The position numbers were made by a program, and so were the translations under genes. A stretch of DNA of 64,000 nt from Paraburkholderia flagellata (GTDB taxonomy: Bacteria; Pseudomonadota; Gammaproteobacteria; Burkholderiales; Burkholderiaceae): the NCBI RefSeq assembly GCF_021390645.1, contig NZ_JAJEJT010000002.1, positions 744,001 to 808,000 of the forward strand, given 5' to 3'. The stretch's first letter is position 1. Each line of letters opens with the position of its first letter. The notes under the pieces are model-generated. The model saw nothing but the letters and a program-made list of their open reading frames with translations, was not told where the DNA came from and searched no databases. Below, in pieces: positions 54,451 through 63,994 of this stretch.

Positions 54451-55995
54451 ATGCAATCCGTTCCATTCCTGAGTCTGGCGATCTGGATTCCCATCCTGTT
54501 CGGCGTGGCCGTGCTGCGCCTTGGGTCGGATCGTCATCCGCAGCGCGCCCGCTGGCTGTCGCTCGTTGGCGCCGTCGTCGGTCTGCTGCTGACCCTCCCG
54601 CTCATTTCCGGCTTCGACAACCACGCGGCCGGCATGCAGTTCGTCGAATTCCGCGAATGGCTGCCTGAGTTCGGCGTGGCGTGGCGACTCGGGATCGATG
54701 GCATTTCGATGTGGCTCGTGGTGCTCACCGCGTTCACGACGCTCGTGATCGTGATCGCCTCGTGGGAATCGATCACGGTGCGCGTCGCCCAGTACTTCGG
54801 CGCGTTCCTGATTCTCTCGGGCCTGATGGTCGGCACCTTCGCGGCGACCGACGGCATGCTGTTCTTCGTGTTCTTCGAAGCCACGCTGATCCCGCTGTAC
54901 CTGCTGATCGGCTCGTGGGGCAATGCGCGCCGCACATACGCCGCGGTCAAGTTCTTCTTCTTCTCGTTCGGCGGCTCGCTGCTGATGCTGGTGTCGATGC
55001 TGTACCTCTACGGCCAGTCGCACACCTTCGACATGGCGGTGTGGCACAACCTCACGCTCGGCTTCGTTCCGCAGATCCTTATCTTCATCGGCTTCTTCGC
55101 GGCCTTCGCGGTGAAGGTCCCGATGTGGCCGTTCCACACGTGGCTGCCCGACGTCCACCTCGAAGCGCCGACCGGCGCGACCGTGATGCTGGCCATGCTG
55201 AAGCTGGGCGGCTATGGCTTCCTGCGCTTCACGCTGCCGATCACGCCTGATGCCGCGCACTTCTTCGCACCGGCCATCATCACGCTCTCGCTCGTGGCCG
55301 TAGTCTATTCGAGCCTGCTCGCGCTTGCGCAGACCGATATGACCAAGCTGCTCGCGTACTCGACGGTCGCCCACATGGGTCTCGTCACGCTGGGCCTGTT
55401 CCTCTTCAACCAGATCGGCACCGAAGGCGCGATCGTGCAGATGATCTCGTACGGCTTCGTTTCGGGCGCCATGCTGCTCTCGATCGGCGTGCTGTTCGAC
55501 CGCACCAAGACGCGCACGATCTCGGCTTATGGCGGCGTCGTCAACGTGATGCCGCGCTACGCCACCTTCATGATGCTGTTCTGCATGGCCAACCTCGGCC
55601 TGCCAGGCACGTCGGGCTTCGTGGGCGAGTTCATGGTCATCATGGGCGCGATCCGCGTGAACTTCTGGGTCGGCGCGATCGCCGCGACGACCGTCATTCT
55701 GAGCGCTGCGTACACCCTGTGGATGTACAAGCGCGTGATCTTTGGCGCTGTGGCGAACAAGGGCGTTGCGAAGCTGGCCGACATCGGCCGCCGCGAAACG
55801 CTGATCTTCGCTTCGCTTGCAGCGTTCGTGCTCGCGATCGGCCTCTACCCGAAGCCGATGACCGACGCGATCGAGCTCTCGGCGGCGAACCTCGTCACCC
55901 AGGCCGGTCGCAGCAAGCAACCTGTCGACGATGCAGCGCCTGCTGACGCAGTGCGCGCGGGCACGGACGTTCGTGCTCCGCACTCGCCGACGTGA
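54451..55995 (+). CDS. NADH dehydrogenase subunit M-like protein, orphan
   Basis: The 514-residue protein has 13-14 hydrophobic segments and the NuoM pattern. Visible are the proton-channel glutamate in FFVFFEATLIPLYLLIGSWG near 146, the VKVPMWPFHTWLPDVHLEAP lysine/His stretch near 221-240, and AYSTVAHMGLVTLGLFL near 304. NuoM is an antiporter-like subunit of complex I. No other nuo gene is adjacent; the next genes are cyoABCD in the same direction, 339 bp away. It is either a paralogue used with the terminal oxidase or part of another ion pump. Confidence 0.9.
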   Translation: MQSVPFLSLAIWIPILFGVAVLRLGSDRHPQRARWLSLVGAVVGLLLTLPLISGFDNHAAGMQFVEFREWLPEFGVAWRLGIDGISMWLVVLTAFTTLVIVIASWESITVRVAQYFGAFLILSGLMVGTFAATDGMLFFVFFEATLIPLYLLIGSWGNARRTYAAVKFFFFSFGGSLLMLVSMLYLYGQSHTFDMAVWHNLTLGFVPQILIFIGFFAAFAVKVPMWPFHTWLPDVHLEAPTGATVMLAMLKLGGYGFLRFTLPITPDAAHFFAPAIITLSLVAVVYSSLLALAQTDMTKLLAYSTVAHMGLVTLGLFLFNQIGTEGAIVQMISYGFVSGAMLLSIGVLFDRTKTRTISAYGGVVNVMPRYATFMMLFCMANLGLPGTSGFVGEFMVIMGAIRVNFWVGAIAATTVILSAAYTLWMYKRVIFGAVANKGVAKLADIGRRETLIFASLAAFVLAIGLYPKPMTDAIELSAANLVTQAGRSKQPVDDAAPADAVRAGTDVRAPHSPT

Positions 55996-56227
55996 TCGCT
56001 AAAGATTGACGGCGCAACCAACGCGCCGCACCGCTTCCGGGCGGCGCGGCGCGTTTGTGCGTCCAGATGGTTTCGAGTTTCGAGACTCGAAAAATAGCCG
56101 CGGCGGGCCGCTGTCAAGGGCGGAGTAGAGCGCGACGTGCGTGTGTTTCCGAGGCGCGACAAACCTCGCGAACACATGCGACAAAGTGTCTCAATCTTCT
56201 TTTGACAAAGGTCATTTTCCACATTCA

Positions 56228-56259
56228 TTGATTGCGAAATATCAAAGCGGCTGTATGAT
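56228..56259 (+). promoter_or_regulatory. Promoter candidate of the cyo operon with an inverted repeat
   Basis: TTGCGA (56232-56237) and TATGAT (56254-56259) are 16 bp apart, about 75 bp before cyoA. The inverted repeat TTGAT-N8-ATCAA (56228-56245) overlaps the -35 element. The spacing is too wide for an FNR site. Nothing else is evident in 55996-56227 apart from GC-rich sequence with no gene. Confidence 0.5.
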
Positions 56260-56334
56260 GCGGGCGCGCTTCCTTTGTCGGATGTCAGGGGACGCGTCCG
56301 GAACAATTCAATGAATGAAATTCAGGCAAACGTG

Positions 56335-57222
56335 ATGAAAAGAACGACCTTTCAAAGGTTACTGCTTCCCGTAAGCGCCGGATTGGCCTTGTGTCTTTCC
56401 GGATGCAACATGGAGCTCCTCGACCCCAAGGGAAGTGTGGGCGTGGCGGAAAAGCAGCTGATCGCAACCTCCACATGGGCCATGCTGATTGTCGTGATCC
56501 CTGTGATCATCCTGACGCTCTGGTTCGCGTACCGCTATCGCGCATCGAACCGTAGCGCCACCTACGCGCCGAAGTGGTCGCACTCGACGGCGATCGAAAT
56601 CGTCGTCTGGACCATCCCGACGCTGATCATTCTGTTCCTCGGCGTGCTCACGTGGAATACCACGCACGAGCTCGACCCCTACAAGCCGCTCGAATCCAAC
56701 GTCAAGCCGATCAACGTCGAAGTTGTGGCGCTCGACTGGAAGTGGCTGTTCATCTACCCGGATCTCGGTATCGCGACGGTGAACCAGCTGGCCGTGCCCG
56801 TTGGCACGCCGGTGAATTTCAGCATCACGTCGGACTCGGTGATGAACTCGTTCTTCATCCCGCAGCTTGGCACCCAGGTTTATGCGATGGCTGGCATGCA
56901 GACGCGTCTGCACCTGATCGCCGACCACGCTGGCGACTACGCCGGCCTCTCGGCGAACTTCAGCGGGGCGGGCTTCTCGGACATGAAGTTCCGCACGCTC
57001 GCCACGAGCCAGCAAGACTTCGACGCGTGGGTCCAGAAGGTAAAGGCGTCGCAGACGCAGCTTTCGATGGATCAATACGCGACGGTCGCAAAGCCGAGCG
57101 AAAAGGCTCCGGTTGAGTACTTCTCGACGGTCGACCCGAAGCTCTTCAACAACATCATCGCGAAGTACAACAACGGCCACGTCACGAATTTCAGTGACCC
57201 GTCGTGCGTGACCAAGGGGTAA
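56335..57222 (+). CDS. cyoA: Cytochrome bo ubiquinol oxidase subunit II
   Basis: The 295-residue protein has a lipoprotein signal (lipobox LSGC at the first hydrophobic stretch), two membrane helices (about 38-60 and 80-105) and a periplasmic cupredoxin-like domain ([20 protein letters not shown]). That domain lacks the CuA ligands, as in quinol oxidases. An ATG at 56311 would add eight residues; the ATG at 56335, behind CAGG, gives a normal signal peptide. It is the first gene of cyoABCD, 7 bp from cyoB. Confidence 0.92.
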   Translation: MKRTTFQRLLLPVSAGLALCLSGCNMELLDPKGSVGVAEKQLIATSTWAMLIVVIPVIILTLWFAYRYRASNRSATYAPKWSHSTAIEIVVWTIPTLIILFLGVLTWNTTHELDPYKPLESNVKPINVEVVALDWKWLFIYPDLGIATVNQLAVPVGTPVNFSITSDSVMNSFFIPQLGTQVYAMAGMQTRLHLIADHAGDYAGLSANFSGAGFSDMKFRTLATSQQDFDAWVQKVKASQTQLSMDQYATVAKPSEKAPVEYFSTVDPKLFNNIIAKYNNGHVTNFSDPSCVTKG

Positions 57223-57229
57223 GCCAAGC

Positions 57230-59263
57230 ATGTTCGGAAAACTTACACTGGACGCCATTCCGTATCACGAGCCGATTATCGTCGGCACGATGATCGGCAT
57301 GGCGCTGATCGGCGCATTGGTTCTCGGCGTCGTCACTTACTTCGGTAAGTGGAAGTATCTGTGGACGGAGTGGCTGACGAGCGTCGACCACAAGCGTCTG
57401 GGCGTGATGTACATCATCCTCGCCCTCATCATGCTGCTGCGCGGCTTCGCCGACGCGATCATGATGCGTACCCAGCTCGCGCTCGCGTACAACGCGCCGG
57501 GGTACCTGCCGCCGCACCACTACGACCAGATCTTCACGGCGCACGGCGTGATCATGATCTTCTTCATGGCCATGGCCTTCATGGTCGGCCTGATGAACAT
57601 TATCGTGCCGCTGCAGATCGGCGCACGCGACGTCGCGTTCCCGTTCCTGAACTCGCTGTCGTTCTGGATGACCGCAGTCGGCGCCATCCTGCTGATGATC
57701 TCGCTCGTCGTGGGTGAGTTCGCGATGACCGGCTGGCTCGCGTATCCGCCGCTTTCGGAGCTTGCGTACAGTCCAGGGGTAGGCGTCGATTACTACCTGT
57801 GGGCGCTGCAGATTTCGGGTGTCGGCACGCTGCTGACCGGCGTGAACTTCTTCGTCACCATCATCAAGATGCGTGCCCCCGGCATGACGATGATGAAGAT
57901 GCCGGTGTTCACGTGGACGGCGCTGTGCACGAACGTGCTGATCATGGCCGCGTTCCCGATCCTGACCGTGACGCTCGCGCTGCTCGGCCTCGACCGCTAC
58001 ATCGGCACGCACTTCTTCACGAATGACGGCGGCGGCAACGCCATGCTGTACCTGAACCTGATCTGGGCCTGGGGTCACCCCGAGGTGTACATCCTGATCC
58101 TGCCGGCGTTCGGTATTTTCTCGGAAGTCGTCGCGACCTACGCGAAGAAGCCGCTGTTCGGCTACAAGACCATGGTCTACGCGACCTGCTCGATCATGGT
58201 GCTCTCGTTCCTCGTGTGGCTGCACCACTTCTTCACGATGGGTTCGGGCGCGAACGTCAACGCGTTCTTCGGCATCATGACGATGATCATCGCGATCCCG
58301 ACGGGCGTGAAGATCTTCAACTGGCTGTTCACGATCTACCGCGGCCGCCTCGAGTTCACCTCGCCGGTGCTCTGGACGATCGGCTTCATGGTCACCTTCA
58401 CCATCGGCGGCATGACCGGCGTGATGATGGCGATCCCGGGCGCGGACTTCGTGCTGCACAACTCGCTGTTCCTGATTGCTCACTTCCACAACGTGATCAT
58501 CGGCGGCGTGCTGTTCGGCTACCTCGCGGGCTTCAACTACTGGTTCCCGAAGGCCTTCGGCTTCAAGCTCAACGAAAAGCTCGGCAAGCGCGCGTTCTGG
58601 TTCTGGCTCTCGGGCTTCTACGTTGCCTTCACGCCGCTGTACGTGCTCGGCTTCATGGGCGCAACGCGTCGTCTGAACCACTACGACAATCCGGCATGGC
58701 ATCCGTGGATGATCATCGCCTGGGTTGGCGCCGTGCTCGTGGCAATCGGTATCGCGCATCAGTTGCTGCAACTGTACGTGTCGATCCGCGACCGCAACCT
58801 GCCGGAAAACCGCGACCTGACGGGCGATCCGTGGGGTGGCCGTACGCTGGAGTGGGCGATCTCGTCGCCGCCGCCGTCGTATAACTTCGCGATCATTCCG
58901 CACGTGAGCGAGCTCGACGAGTTTGCGCACCTGAAGGAAACCGGCCGCGAAACCGTGGACGTCGCGAACACGAAGTACACCGACATCCACATGCCCTCGA
59001 ACACGAGCGCTGGTGTGTTCATCGGTTTCTTCAGCCTGGTGCTCGGCTTTGCTGGCATCTGGCACATCTGGTGGCTCATGATCGTCGGCTTCGTCGGTAT
59101 CGTCGGCACCGCGATCGCGTACAGCTTCCAGAAGAACGAAGGCTATTACATCCCGGCCGCCAAGGTCCGGGCAGACGAAGAAGCGCGCAATCGCGCACTG
59201 GTCAAGGCGTTCGCTGACAAGCAACGCGGTGGCAAGGTTGAAGAAGCACTGGAGGCCAACTGA
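57230..59263 (+). CDS. cyoB: Cytochrome bo ubiquinol oxidase subunit I
   Basis: The 677-residue catalytic subunit has about 15 hydrophobic segments. Its low-spin heme histidine is in [20 protein letters not shown], the cross-linked Tyr/His pair in [15 protein letters not shown], the CuB histidines in [10 protein letters not shown], and the heme ligands in [17 protein letters not shown]. It reduces oxygen to water with electrons from ubiquinol and pumps protons. The last base of its stop is the first base of cyoC. Confidence 0.97.
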   Translation: MFGKLTLDAIPYHEPIIVGTMIGMALIGALVLGVVTYFGKWKYLWTEWLTSVDHKRLGVMYIILALIMLLRGFADAIMMRTQLALAYNAPGYLPPHHYDQIFTAHGVIMIFFMAMAFMVGLMNIIVPLQIGARDVAFPFLNSLSFWMTAVGAILLMISLVVGEFAMTGWLAYPPLSELAYSPGVGVDYYLWALQISGVGTLLTGVNFFVTIIKMRAPGMTMMKMPVFTWTALCTNVLIMAAFPILTVTLALLGLDRYIGTHFFTNDGGGNAMLYLNLIWAWGHPEVYILILPAFGIFSEVVATYAKKPLFGYKTMVYATCSIMVLSFLVWLHHFFTMGSGANVNAFFGIMTMIIAIPTGVKIFNWLFTIYRGRLEFTSPVLWTIGFMVTFTIGGMTGVMMAIPGADFVLHNSLFLIAHFHNVIIGGVLFGYLAGFNYWFPKAFGFKLNEKLGKRAFWFWLSGFYVAFTPLYVLGFMGATRRLNHYDNPAWHPWMIIAWVGAVLVAIGIAHQLLQLYVSIRDRNLPENRDLTGDPWGGRTLEWAISSPPPSYNFAIIPHVSELDEFAHLKETGRETVDVANTKYTDIHMPSNTSAGVFIGFFSLVLGFAGIWHIWWLMIVGFVGIVGTAIAYSFQKNEGYYIPAAKVRADEEARNRALVKAFADKQRGGKVEEALEAN

Positions 59264-59874
59264 TGTTGACGAAAGCAAGTGCGGCCGCACTCGCGGAGCA
59301 CGATCACCACGATCACCCGCCGTCACACTCGGTGTTCGGCTTCTGGCTGTACCTGATGACGGACTGTATTCTGTTCGGCTCGCTGTTCGCAGTGTTCGCC
59401 GTGATGCAGAACCAGTTCGCAGGCGGCCCGACCGGCAAGGACCTGTTCGACATTCCGGGCGTGGCCATGGAAACGGCAGTGCTGCTGCTGTCGTCCATCA
59501 CGTACGGTTTCGCGATGATCGCGGCGTACAAGAAGCGCACCGGCCAGGTTCTGCTGTGGCTGGCCATCACGTTCGTGCTGGGCGCGACCTTCCTGTACTT
59601 CGAACTGCATGAATTCGCGCACCTGATCGAAGAAGGCGCGGGCCCGAGCCGCAGCGCGTTCCTCTCGTCGTTCTTCACGCTGGTCGCCACGCACGGTATC
59701 CACGTGACGATGGGCATGATCTGGATGATCGTCCTGATGGTTCAGGTCGCGAAGGCACCGACGCTGGGCGAGCGCGAACTGCGCCGCCTGACGTGCCTGA
59801 GCCTCTTCTGGCACTTTCTGGACATCGTCTGGATCTGCGTGTTCTCCTTTGTTTATCTTGCGAGCGTGATCTAA
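59263..59874 (+). CDS. cyoC: Cytochrome bo ubiquinol oxidase subunit III
   Basis: The 203-residue protein has five hydrophobic helices and the subunit III pattern, with [20 protein letters not shown] at 26-45 and the acidic helix residues in [12 protein letters not shown] near 117-128. A His/Asp cluster ([10 protein letters not shown]) lies near the N-terminus. It starts with the last base of the cyoB stop (TGATG), indicating coupled translation. It stabilises the oxidase complex. Confidence 0.96.
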   Translation: MLTKASAAALAEHDHHDHPPSHSVFGFWLYLMTDCILFGSLFAVFAVMQNQFAGGPTGKDLFDIPGVAMETAVLLLSSITYGFAMIAAYKKRTGQVLLWLAITFVLGATFLYFELHEFAHLIEEGAGPSRSAFLSSFFTLVATHGIHVTMGMIWMIVLMVQVAKAPTLGERELRRLTCLSLFWHFLDIVWICVFSFVYLASVI

Positions 59875-60204
59875 ATGAGTGCTCATTCCATCCATGAAGA
59901 AGAAAGCCATGGCAGCGTAGGCAGCTACCTGGCAGGTTTCGTCCTGGCGGTGGTGCTCACGGCCGCTTCGTTCTGGCTCGTGCTGCACGGCGGCTTCCCG
60001 CGCGAAACCGCGCTGCTCGGCCTCGCCGCACTGGCTGCGGTGCAGATCGTGGTTCACCTCGTGTTCTTCCTGCACATGAACACGTCGTCGGGCCAGCGCT
60101 GGAACGTGACGGCATTTGGCTTCACGGTGTTGACGGTCCTGATCGTGGTCGTCGGTACGCTGTGGGTCATGCACAACGTCAGCATGAACATGATGTCGCG
60201 CTAA
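59875..60204 (+). CDS. cyoD: Cytochrome bo ubiquinol oxidase subunit IV
   Basis: The 109-residue protein has three hydrophobic helices (about 19-38, 44-66, 78-100), the normal size of CyoD. It starts directly after the cyoC stop codon (TAAATG). It assists assembly of the CuB site. A hairpin with a T-run follows. A cyoE gene (heme O synthase) is not in this window. Confidence 0.95.
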   Translation: MSAHSIHEEESHGSVGSYLAGFVLAVVLTAASFWLVLHGGFPRETALLGLAALAAVQIVVHLVFFLHMNTSSGQRWNVTAFGFTVLTVLIVVVGTLWVMHNVSMNMMSR

Positions 60205-60259
60205 GCGGTCATCGTTGCTGGACTTGCGTTTCGCTCTTTTCGAGTGAAGCGCAAATGGA

Positions 60260-60296
60260 AACGCCGCCAGGCCTTCGGGCTGGCGGCGTTTTTCTT
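60260..60296 (+). terminator. Rho-independent terminator after cyoD
   Basis: AACGCCGCCAG pairs with CTGGCGGCGTT across a short GC-rich loop and is followed by TTTCTTTTCT. It lies 56 bp after the cyoD stop and 20 bp before the convergent SGNH gene ends. Confidence 0.88.
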
Positions 60297-60316
60297 TTCT
60301 GCGGCTTCTTGCGCGG

Positions 60317-60967
60317 TTATGCGTTAAAGCGCTGGCGCACGACTTCCGCGACGGCCTTGCCGAGCCGGTGGTGCTGCGACGCTTCGTAGTGGATACCGTC
60401 GGTCGTGCTGACCGTGGCGAACTCGCCGGCGTCGAGAAACGCCGAGCCGTACTTCACGGCCACGCGCTCGTAGAGCGGCGCAAGCAGGCGCGACTTCGCC
60501 GCGCCGCCGGTGAAGATTTCGCCGAGGAAGCCAATTTCTTCGATCGGCACCGGCGACATGAGCAGGACGTGCGGCGTCGAGCCGTCCGGACCCGCGCGGC
60601 ACGCGACGAGCGTTTCGAGCAGCACGTCCACCGAGTTCGCAATGTCGGTGGGCGTGACGGAAAAGCGCGTCTTGAGGTCGTTGGTGCCAAGCATCAACGC
60701 GACCACGTCCACCGGCAACTGGCTTTCGAGGCATGGGCGCAGATAAGCGTGGCCGTTCTTGTGCCGGCCTTCGATGGGGTCGTCGTGAACCGTGGTGCGC
60801 GCAGGCAGGCCTTCCTCGATGATCGTCCAGCCCGGCCCGAGCGCTGCGCGCAGCACGCCGGGCCAGCGGTCCGCGGGGCCGAATCGCTCGGATACGCCGG
60901 GCACGCCAAGCGGCTTCGTGCCGTGCGTATTGGAATCGCCGTAACAGAGCAGGGTGCGTGACGTCAT
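60317..60967 (-). CDS. SGNH/GDSL-family hydrolase
   Basis: The 216-residue cytoplasmic-looking protein has the GDS motif (LCYGDSNTHG, Ser12), the Gly of block II, the GTND block III (LMLGTNDLKTRF near 93) and the catalytic Asp-x-x-His (TTDGIHYEAS near 189). The family hydrolyses esters of carbohydrates or lipids. There is no signal peptide. It converges with the cyo operon. The sequence upstream to 61304 shows no gene. Confidence 0.87.
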   Translation of the reverse strand: MTSRTLLCYGDSNTHGTKPLGVPGVSERFGPADRWPGVLRAALGPGWTIIEEGLPARTTVHDDPIEGRHKNGHAYLRPCLESQLPVDVVALMLGTNDLKTRFSVTPTDIANSVDVLLETLVACRAGPDGSTPHVLLMSPVPIEEIGFLGEIFTGGAAKSRLLAPLYERVAVKYGSAFLDAGEFATVSTTDGIHYEASQHHRLGKAVAEVVRQRFNA

Positions 60968-61304
60968 GGGTTGCCTCTCTCGGTATCATAGGGTCGCAGG
61001 GCAGCCGAAGCGAAGTTCCGGCAGGGCATCTGCCAAAATCGATTCCGCCGTAGTCCATCAACCCGCCTGTTATCAGGGCACAACTTCGCTTAGTGGCGTG
61101 TCCCACTCTACACTAGCAAGGCGAGGTCTATTACGGCGCGAAACGCACGCAAGATAGTGAAGATGCGATTCGAGAGAATCGCTATGGACGGTGGCGCAGC
61201 TTTGCTGCAAATGCCCGATGATCCCGTGCGATCTTGGCATGGTCGGATGATGTGTAGTCGAGCATCTTGCCAATTTCAGGGCGCCACATATCATTACCCC
61301 CCCT
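60968..61304. other. Gene-free stretch
   Basis: The 337 bp between the SGNH gene and the immunity candidate show no credible gene, repeat or hairpin. A run of nine Cs at 61298-61307 (interrupted near its end) lies just outside the immunity gene stop. Confidence 0.5.
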
Positions 61305-61664
61305 CTAGATCTTGACCTCTACCGTATCAAACTCAATCAGTACGTCAGCGCCTAATGTTGGTTCAATTACGGCGATATTCTTTAAAGGCTTCCCCCTTCC
61401 CCAGGAGTACGATTTATCCAGAAAGTTCAATGCTTTCTTGTACTCGTCCGTATCGAATTCGCTTAGAATTTTTATAGAGTAAACGATGTTTTGAATTAGA
61501 AAGTCATTAATCCAGCATCTAGTTGCGCCGGAAAATTGCACGCGGACATGATCCCTTTTGTTGTCGAACATAAGGTGAAGCTCTACAACCTCTTGATCCA
61601 TATTTACCGCGACGCCCATGATGTACCAGTCATGAAACGATTCGTATTGTTCAATCACATTCAT
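61305..61664 (-). CDS. Candidate immunity protein of the second toxin
   Basis: The 119-residue protein is not recognised. It has no signal peptide, is acidic, and has alternating aromatic and hydrophobic residues typical of small immunity proteins. The ATG at 61664 lies behind GGGAAG at 61674-61679, which overlaps the end of the toxin frame. A GTG at 61691 could add nine residues. It follows the broken toxin gene by 14 bp. Its GC content is clearly below that of the flanks. Confidence 0.7.
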   Translation of the reverse strand: MNVIEQYESFHDWYIMGVAVNMDQEVVELHLMFDNKRDHVRVQFSGATRCWINDFLIQNIVYSIKILSEFDTDEYKKALNFLDKSYSWGRGKPLKNIAVIEPTLGADVLIEFDTVEVKI

Positions 61665-61678
61665 TTCGAATACTTCCC

Positions 61679-62768
61679 TTAAGGACTCCACGGGCTGAAA
61701 GGTACGACATCATCGCCGCCATCTCTGGCGCTACCAGTCCAATTATGAGCGTGGGGCTTCAAACCATTGTGGAAATGATCAAAATCCAGGTCGACGACGG
61801 GCTTGCCGTCATCGCCGAACAGGCGCATCTGACCGCTACCTGGGTTCGTGTACCACGTTCCAGGTTCTCCGTCATTCGGTGTTTTGGCAATATCGAAGGA
61901 ATCGCCGTTTGATATATCGGGCTGATAGTCGAACGGCTGCGCATCGCTTAGCGCCGTCGAGGTGCCGCCGGAGTCCGCGCTGAACAGGTCGTCACCAAAC
62001 ATGCTGGCATCGCCGCCTTCCGTGTCGTCGTTGTCCGAATCATCGCCACCGCCGCCGAGCCAAGCACCCGCCGCCGATTTAACGAAGCCGGACAAGCCAA
62101 AACCGTCGTCAGCCTTGGCCGTAGCCCCAAGGTCAGGCAATGGATCAAGCGTAGTGCCAACGCCACCGGCGGGCGCATCCACTGGAGCAAGTTCGCCGTT
62201 GGCCCGCTGGAGTGCCTGAAACGCGTCGTAACTGATGACTTTTGGATACGCGGTACCACCGCCACCGCCCGTCGCGGGCCAGCGCTGCGGCGCGGGATCG
62301 GGCTGTGCCACGCGCGGCAGGCCCCGATATTCGCGGTTGATTACCGGCACAAGCCGACCGGATACGACCGCGTCGCATAGCAGTTTGCGCACTCCCGCGA
62401 TATCGGTCGGAAGATTCCAGTGCGCCAGTTTCAACCAGTCGCGGACAAACGTCTGAACCTCGCGTAGTGCCTTTTCCCCCGGGAATCGTACGCAAGTCCC
62501 AGTTCGGGCGGAAATGACGGGCAAAGGCCGCCCGGTCTTCCGTGAGTTGTCTGAGACGGTCTTTTTCCCACAACTCGCCTTTGTCCACTTCGGGCAGCGC
62601 ATTCCAAGACCAGGAGTCGCGCTCCCGACCTGCATTCGGGTAAAGCCAGCGGGCCGACAGATCCCGGTAGCCGCGTCCAAAACATGTCAAGTCGAAATAC
62701 TGCGGCCCCGGAACCAGCGTGCATCGCCATCCAGTTTCGAGCGGTACGTATAGCGTGTTCCACGTCAT
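61679..62768 (-). pseudogene. Frameshifted polymorphic toxin gene
   Basis: The N-terminal part (from ATG 62768, MTWNTLYVPLETGWRCTL) and the C-terminal part are in different frames. They join smoothly if one G is removed from the G5 run at 62476-62480 (minus strand), giving 362 residues. The joined protein has an unknown N-terminal region, an acidic glycine-rich linker (GGGGDDSDNDD), and a C-terminal domain. That domain has GTWYTNPGSGQMRLFGDDGK, then four histidines in DHFHNGLKPHAHNW near 330-343, like the metal site of a nuclease or other toxin domain. It resembles type VI cargo with its immunity gene next to it. Confidence 0.65.
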
Positions 62769-63200
62769 AAGTTGCCCGTCCTGTTTTCGGGTTTTCAGCG
62801 TACCTCGCATTCAGCTGCGAAACCGAAAAATCGGGTCAAGCCTTGTTCGCCGCCAAGACCCCGTCAATGAGATACGCGCTTTGCATGGTGAGTGGGGCAT
62901 TTGATTTTTGATTGCAATTCAAGCTCGGGTCTCTGGGGGGCATCCCTCGCCGTTCCTAAGTGGCGTGGTCCGGCATATCTGCCATCGCGCTGCTCGTCTC
63001 GCGCCCGCTAGCGGTGTCACCCCCATTTATCTGCTTCTACTCCAGGTGCGCTGCATGGACCGACATTGCGCGATTGGCGACTCGCTTCATTATTTGATAG
63101 GCAATCAAGTGCTGCCCCAGAAATCCACACGAGCCGTGCGTCACGATGCGCTCGCGCCCGCCACCAGGCAGCAATGCCATTACTCATCATGGGAGATTAC

Positions 63201-63215
63201 TAGACGACTGGTCTA
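63201..63215 (+). promoter_or_regulatory. Operator of the TetR regulator, upstream copy
   Basis: TAGACGACTGGTCTA has perfect 5-bp arms TAGAC/GTCTA. It lies 24 bp before the tetR start, over a TCTAAT -10 candidate. A near-identical copy lies at 63911. The rest of 62769-63200 shows no gene. Confidence 0.75.
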
Positions 63216-63238
63216 ATCGGTCTGTAACATGCCACCTC

Positions 63239-63841
63239 ATGAATGCAGCGGCAGCCGTTGAAGTGCGGCAACACATCCTCGATACCGCCATGCCCATTCT
63301 GCTGGGCAAGGGCTTTTCCGCAGTCGGTCTCAATGAGATCCTCGCGGCCGCCGGTGTGCCTAAAGGGTCGTTCTATCACTATTTCGGCTCGAAGGAAGCG
63401 TTCGGCGAAGCCCTGCTCACGTCGTATTTCGCCGAATATGCGGAGCGACTCGACGACATGCTTTTGCGCGCGCCGGGCACGGCGGCCGAAAAGTTGATGC
63501 GCTACTGGGACGACTGGCGCCTGATCCAGTGCGCTGACGATCCCGTAGGCAAGTGTCTCGCGGTGAAACTGGGCGCGGAGGTGAGCGACCTTTCCGAGGC
63601 CATGCGCGAGGCGCTGCGTCTCGGTACCGACGCGACCATTTCGCGCATTACCGCGTGTATCGAGGCAGGGCGCGCGGATGGCTCGCTCGCGGGTGTAAGC
63701 GATCCCGCGACCATGGCGGTGACGCTCTACGAACTGTGGCTCGGCGCGACGCTGCTCGAAAAGATCCACCGCGACCGCAAGCCGCTCGATGCGGCCATGG
63801 CGACCACGCGAATTCTGCTGAACCTGCCTCCGGGCAATTAA
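63239..63841 (+). CDS. TetR-family transcriptional regulator
   Basis: The 200-residue protein has a TetR helix-turn-helix (residues 9-55; FSAVGLNEILAAAGVPKGSF, then YHYFGSKEAFGEALL) and a helical ligand domain. It resembles the AcuR/NemR group that senses reactive electrophiles or enals. Paired operators lie before it and before the next gene. The start at 63239 is chosen because it lies just after the operator; a longer frame upstream is not credible. Confidence 0.9.
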   Translation: MNAAAAVEVRQHILDTAMPILLGKGFSAVGLNEILAAAGVPKGSFYHYFGSKEAFGEALLTSYFAEYAERLDDMLLRAPGTAAEKLMRYWDDWRLIQCADDPVGKCLAVKLGAEVSDLSEAMREALRLGTDATISRITACIEAGRADGSLAGVSDPATMAVTLYELWLGATLLEKIHRDRKPLDAAMATTRILLNLPPGN

Positions 63842-63910
63842 TCGAACGCGAAGCGGCGGCGCGCGCAGCGTATGAACCGCGCGCGATTGTCGCGCATTGT
63901 GCGGATGAGC

Positions 63911-63925
63911 TAGACGACCGGTCTA
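63911..63925 (+). promoter_or_regulatory. Operator of the TetR regulator, downstream copy
   Basis: TAGACGACCGGTCTA repeats the 63201 site with one change, and the match extends a few bases outward (CTAGACGAC and GGTCTAAT). It lies 70 bp after the tetR stop and 70 bp before the gene starting at 63995, which suggests that gene is its target. Confidence 0.75.
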
Positions 63926-63994
63926 ATAGGTCATGAAGAGGCCGGTATCCAAAGGGCGCGCGGGCGCCCGAACCTAACCGATAAAGGAACGCCG

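Noticed and set aside
56228..56245. FNR/ANR site before cyoA
   Set aside because: TTGAT and ATCAA are separated by eight bases instead of four, so it does not fit the FNR spacing.
57191..59326. Very long open frame on the minus strand opposite cyoB
   Set aside because: It is a by-product of high-GC codon bias; the composition is His/Arg/Asp-rich with no domain, while the plus strand encodes a complete oxidase subunit.
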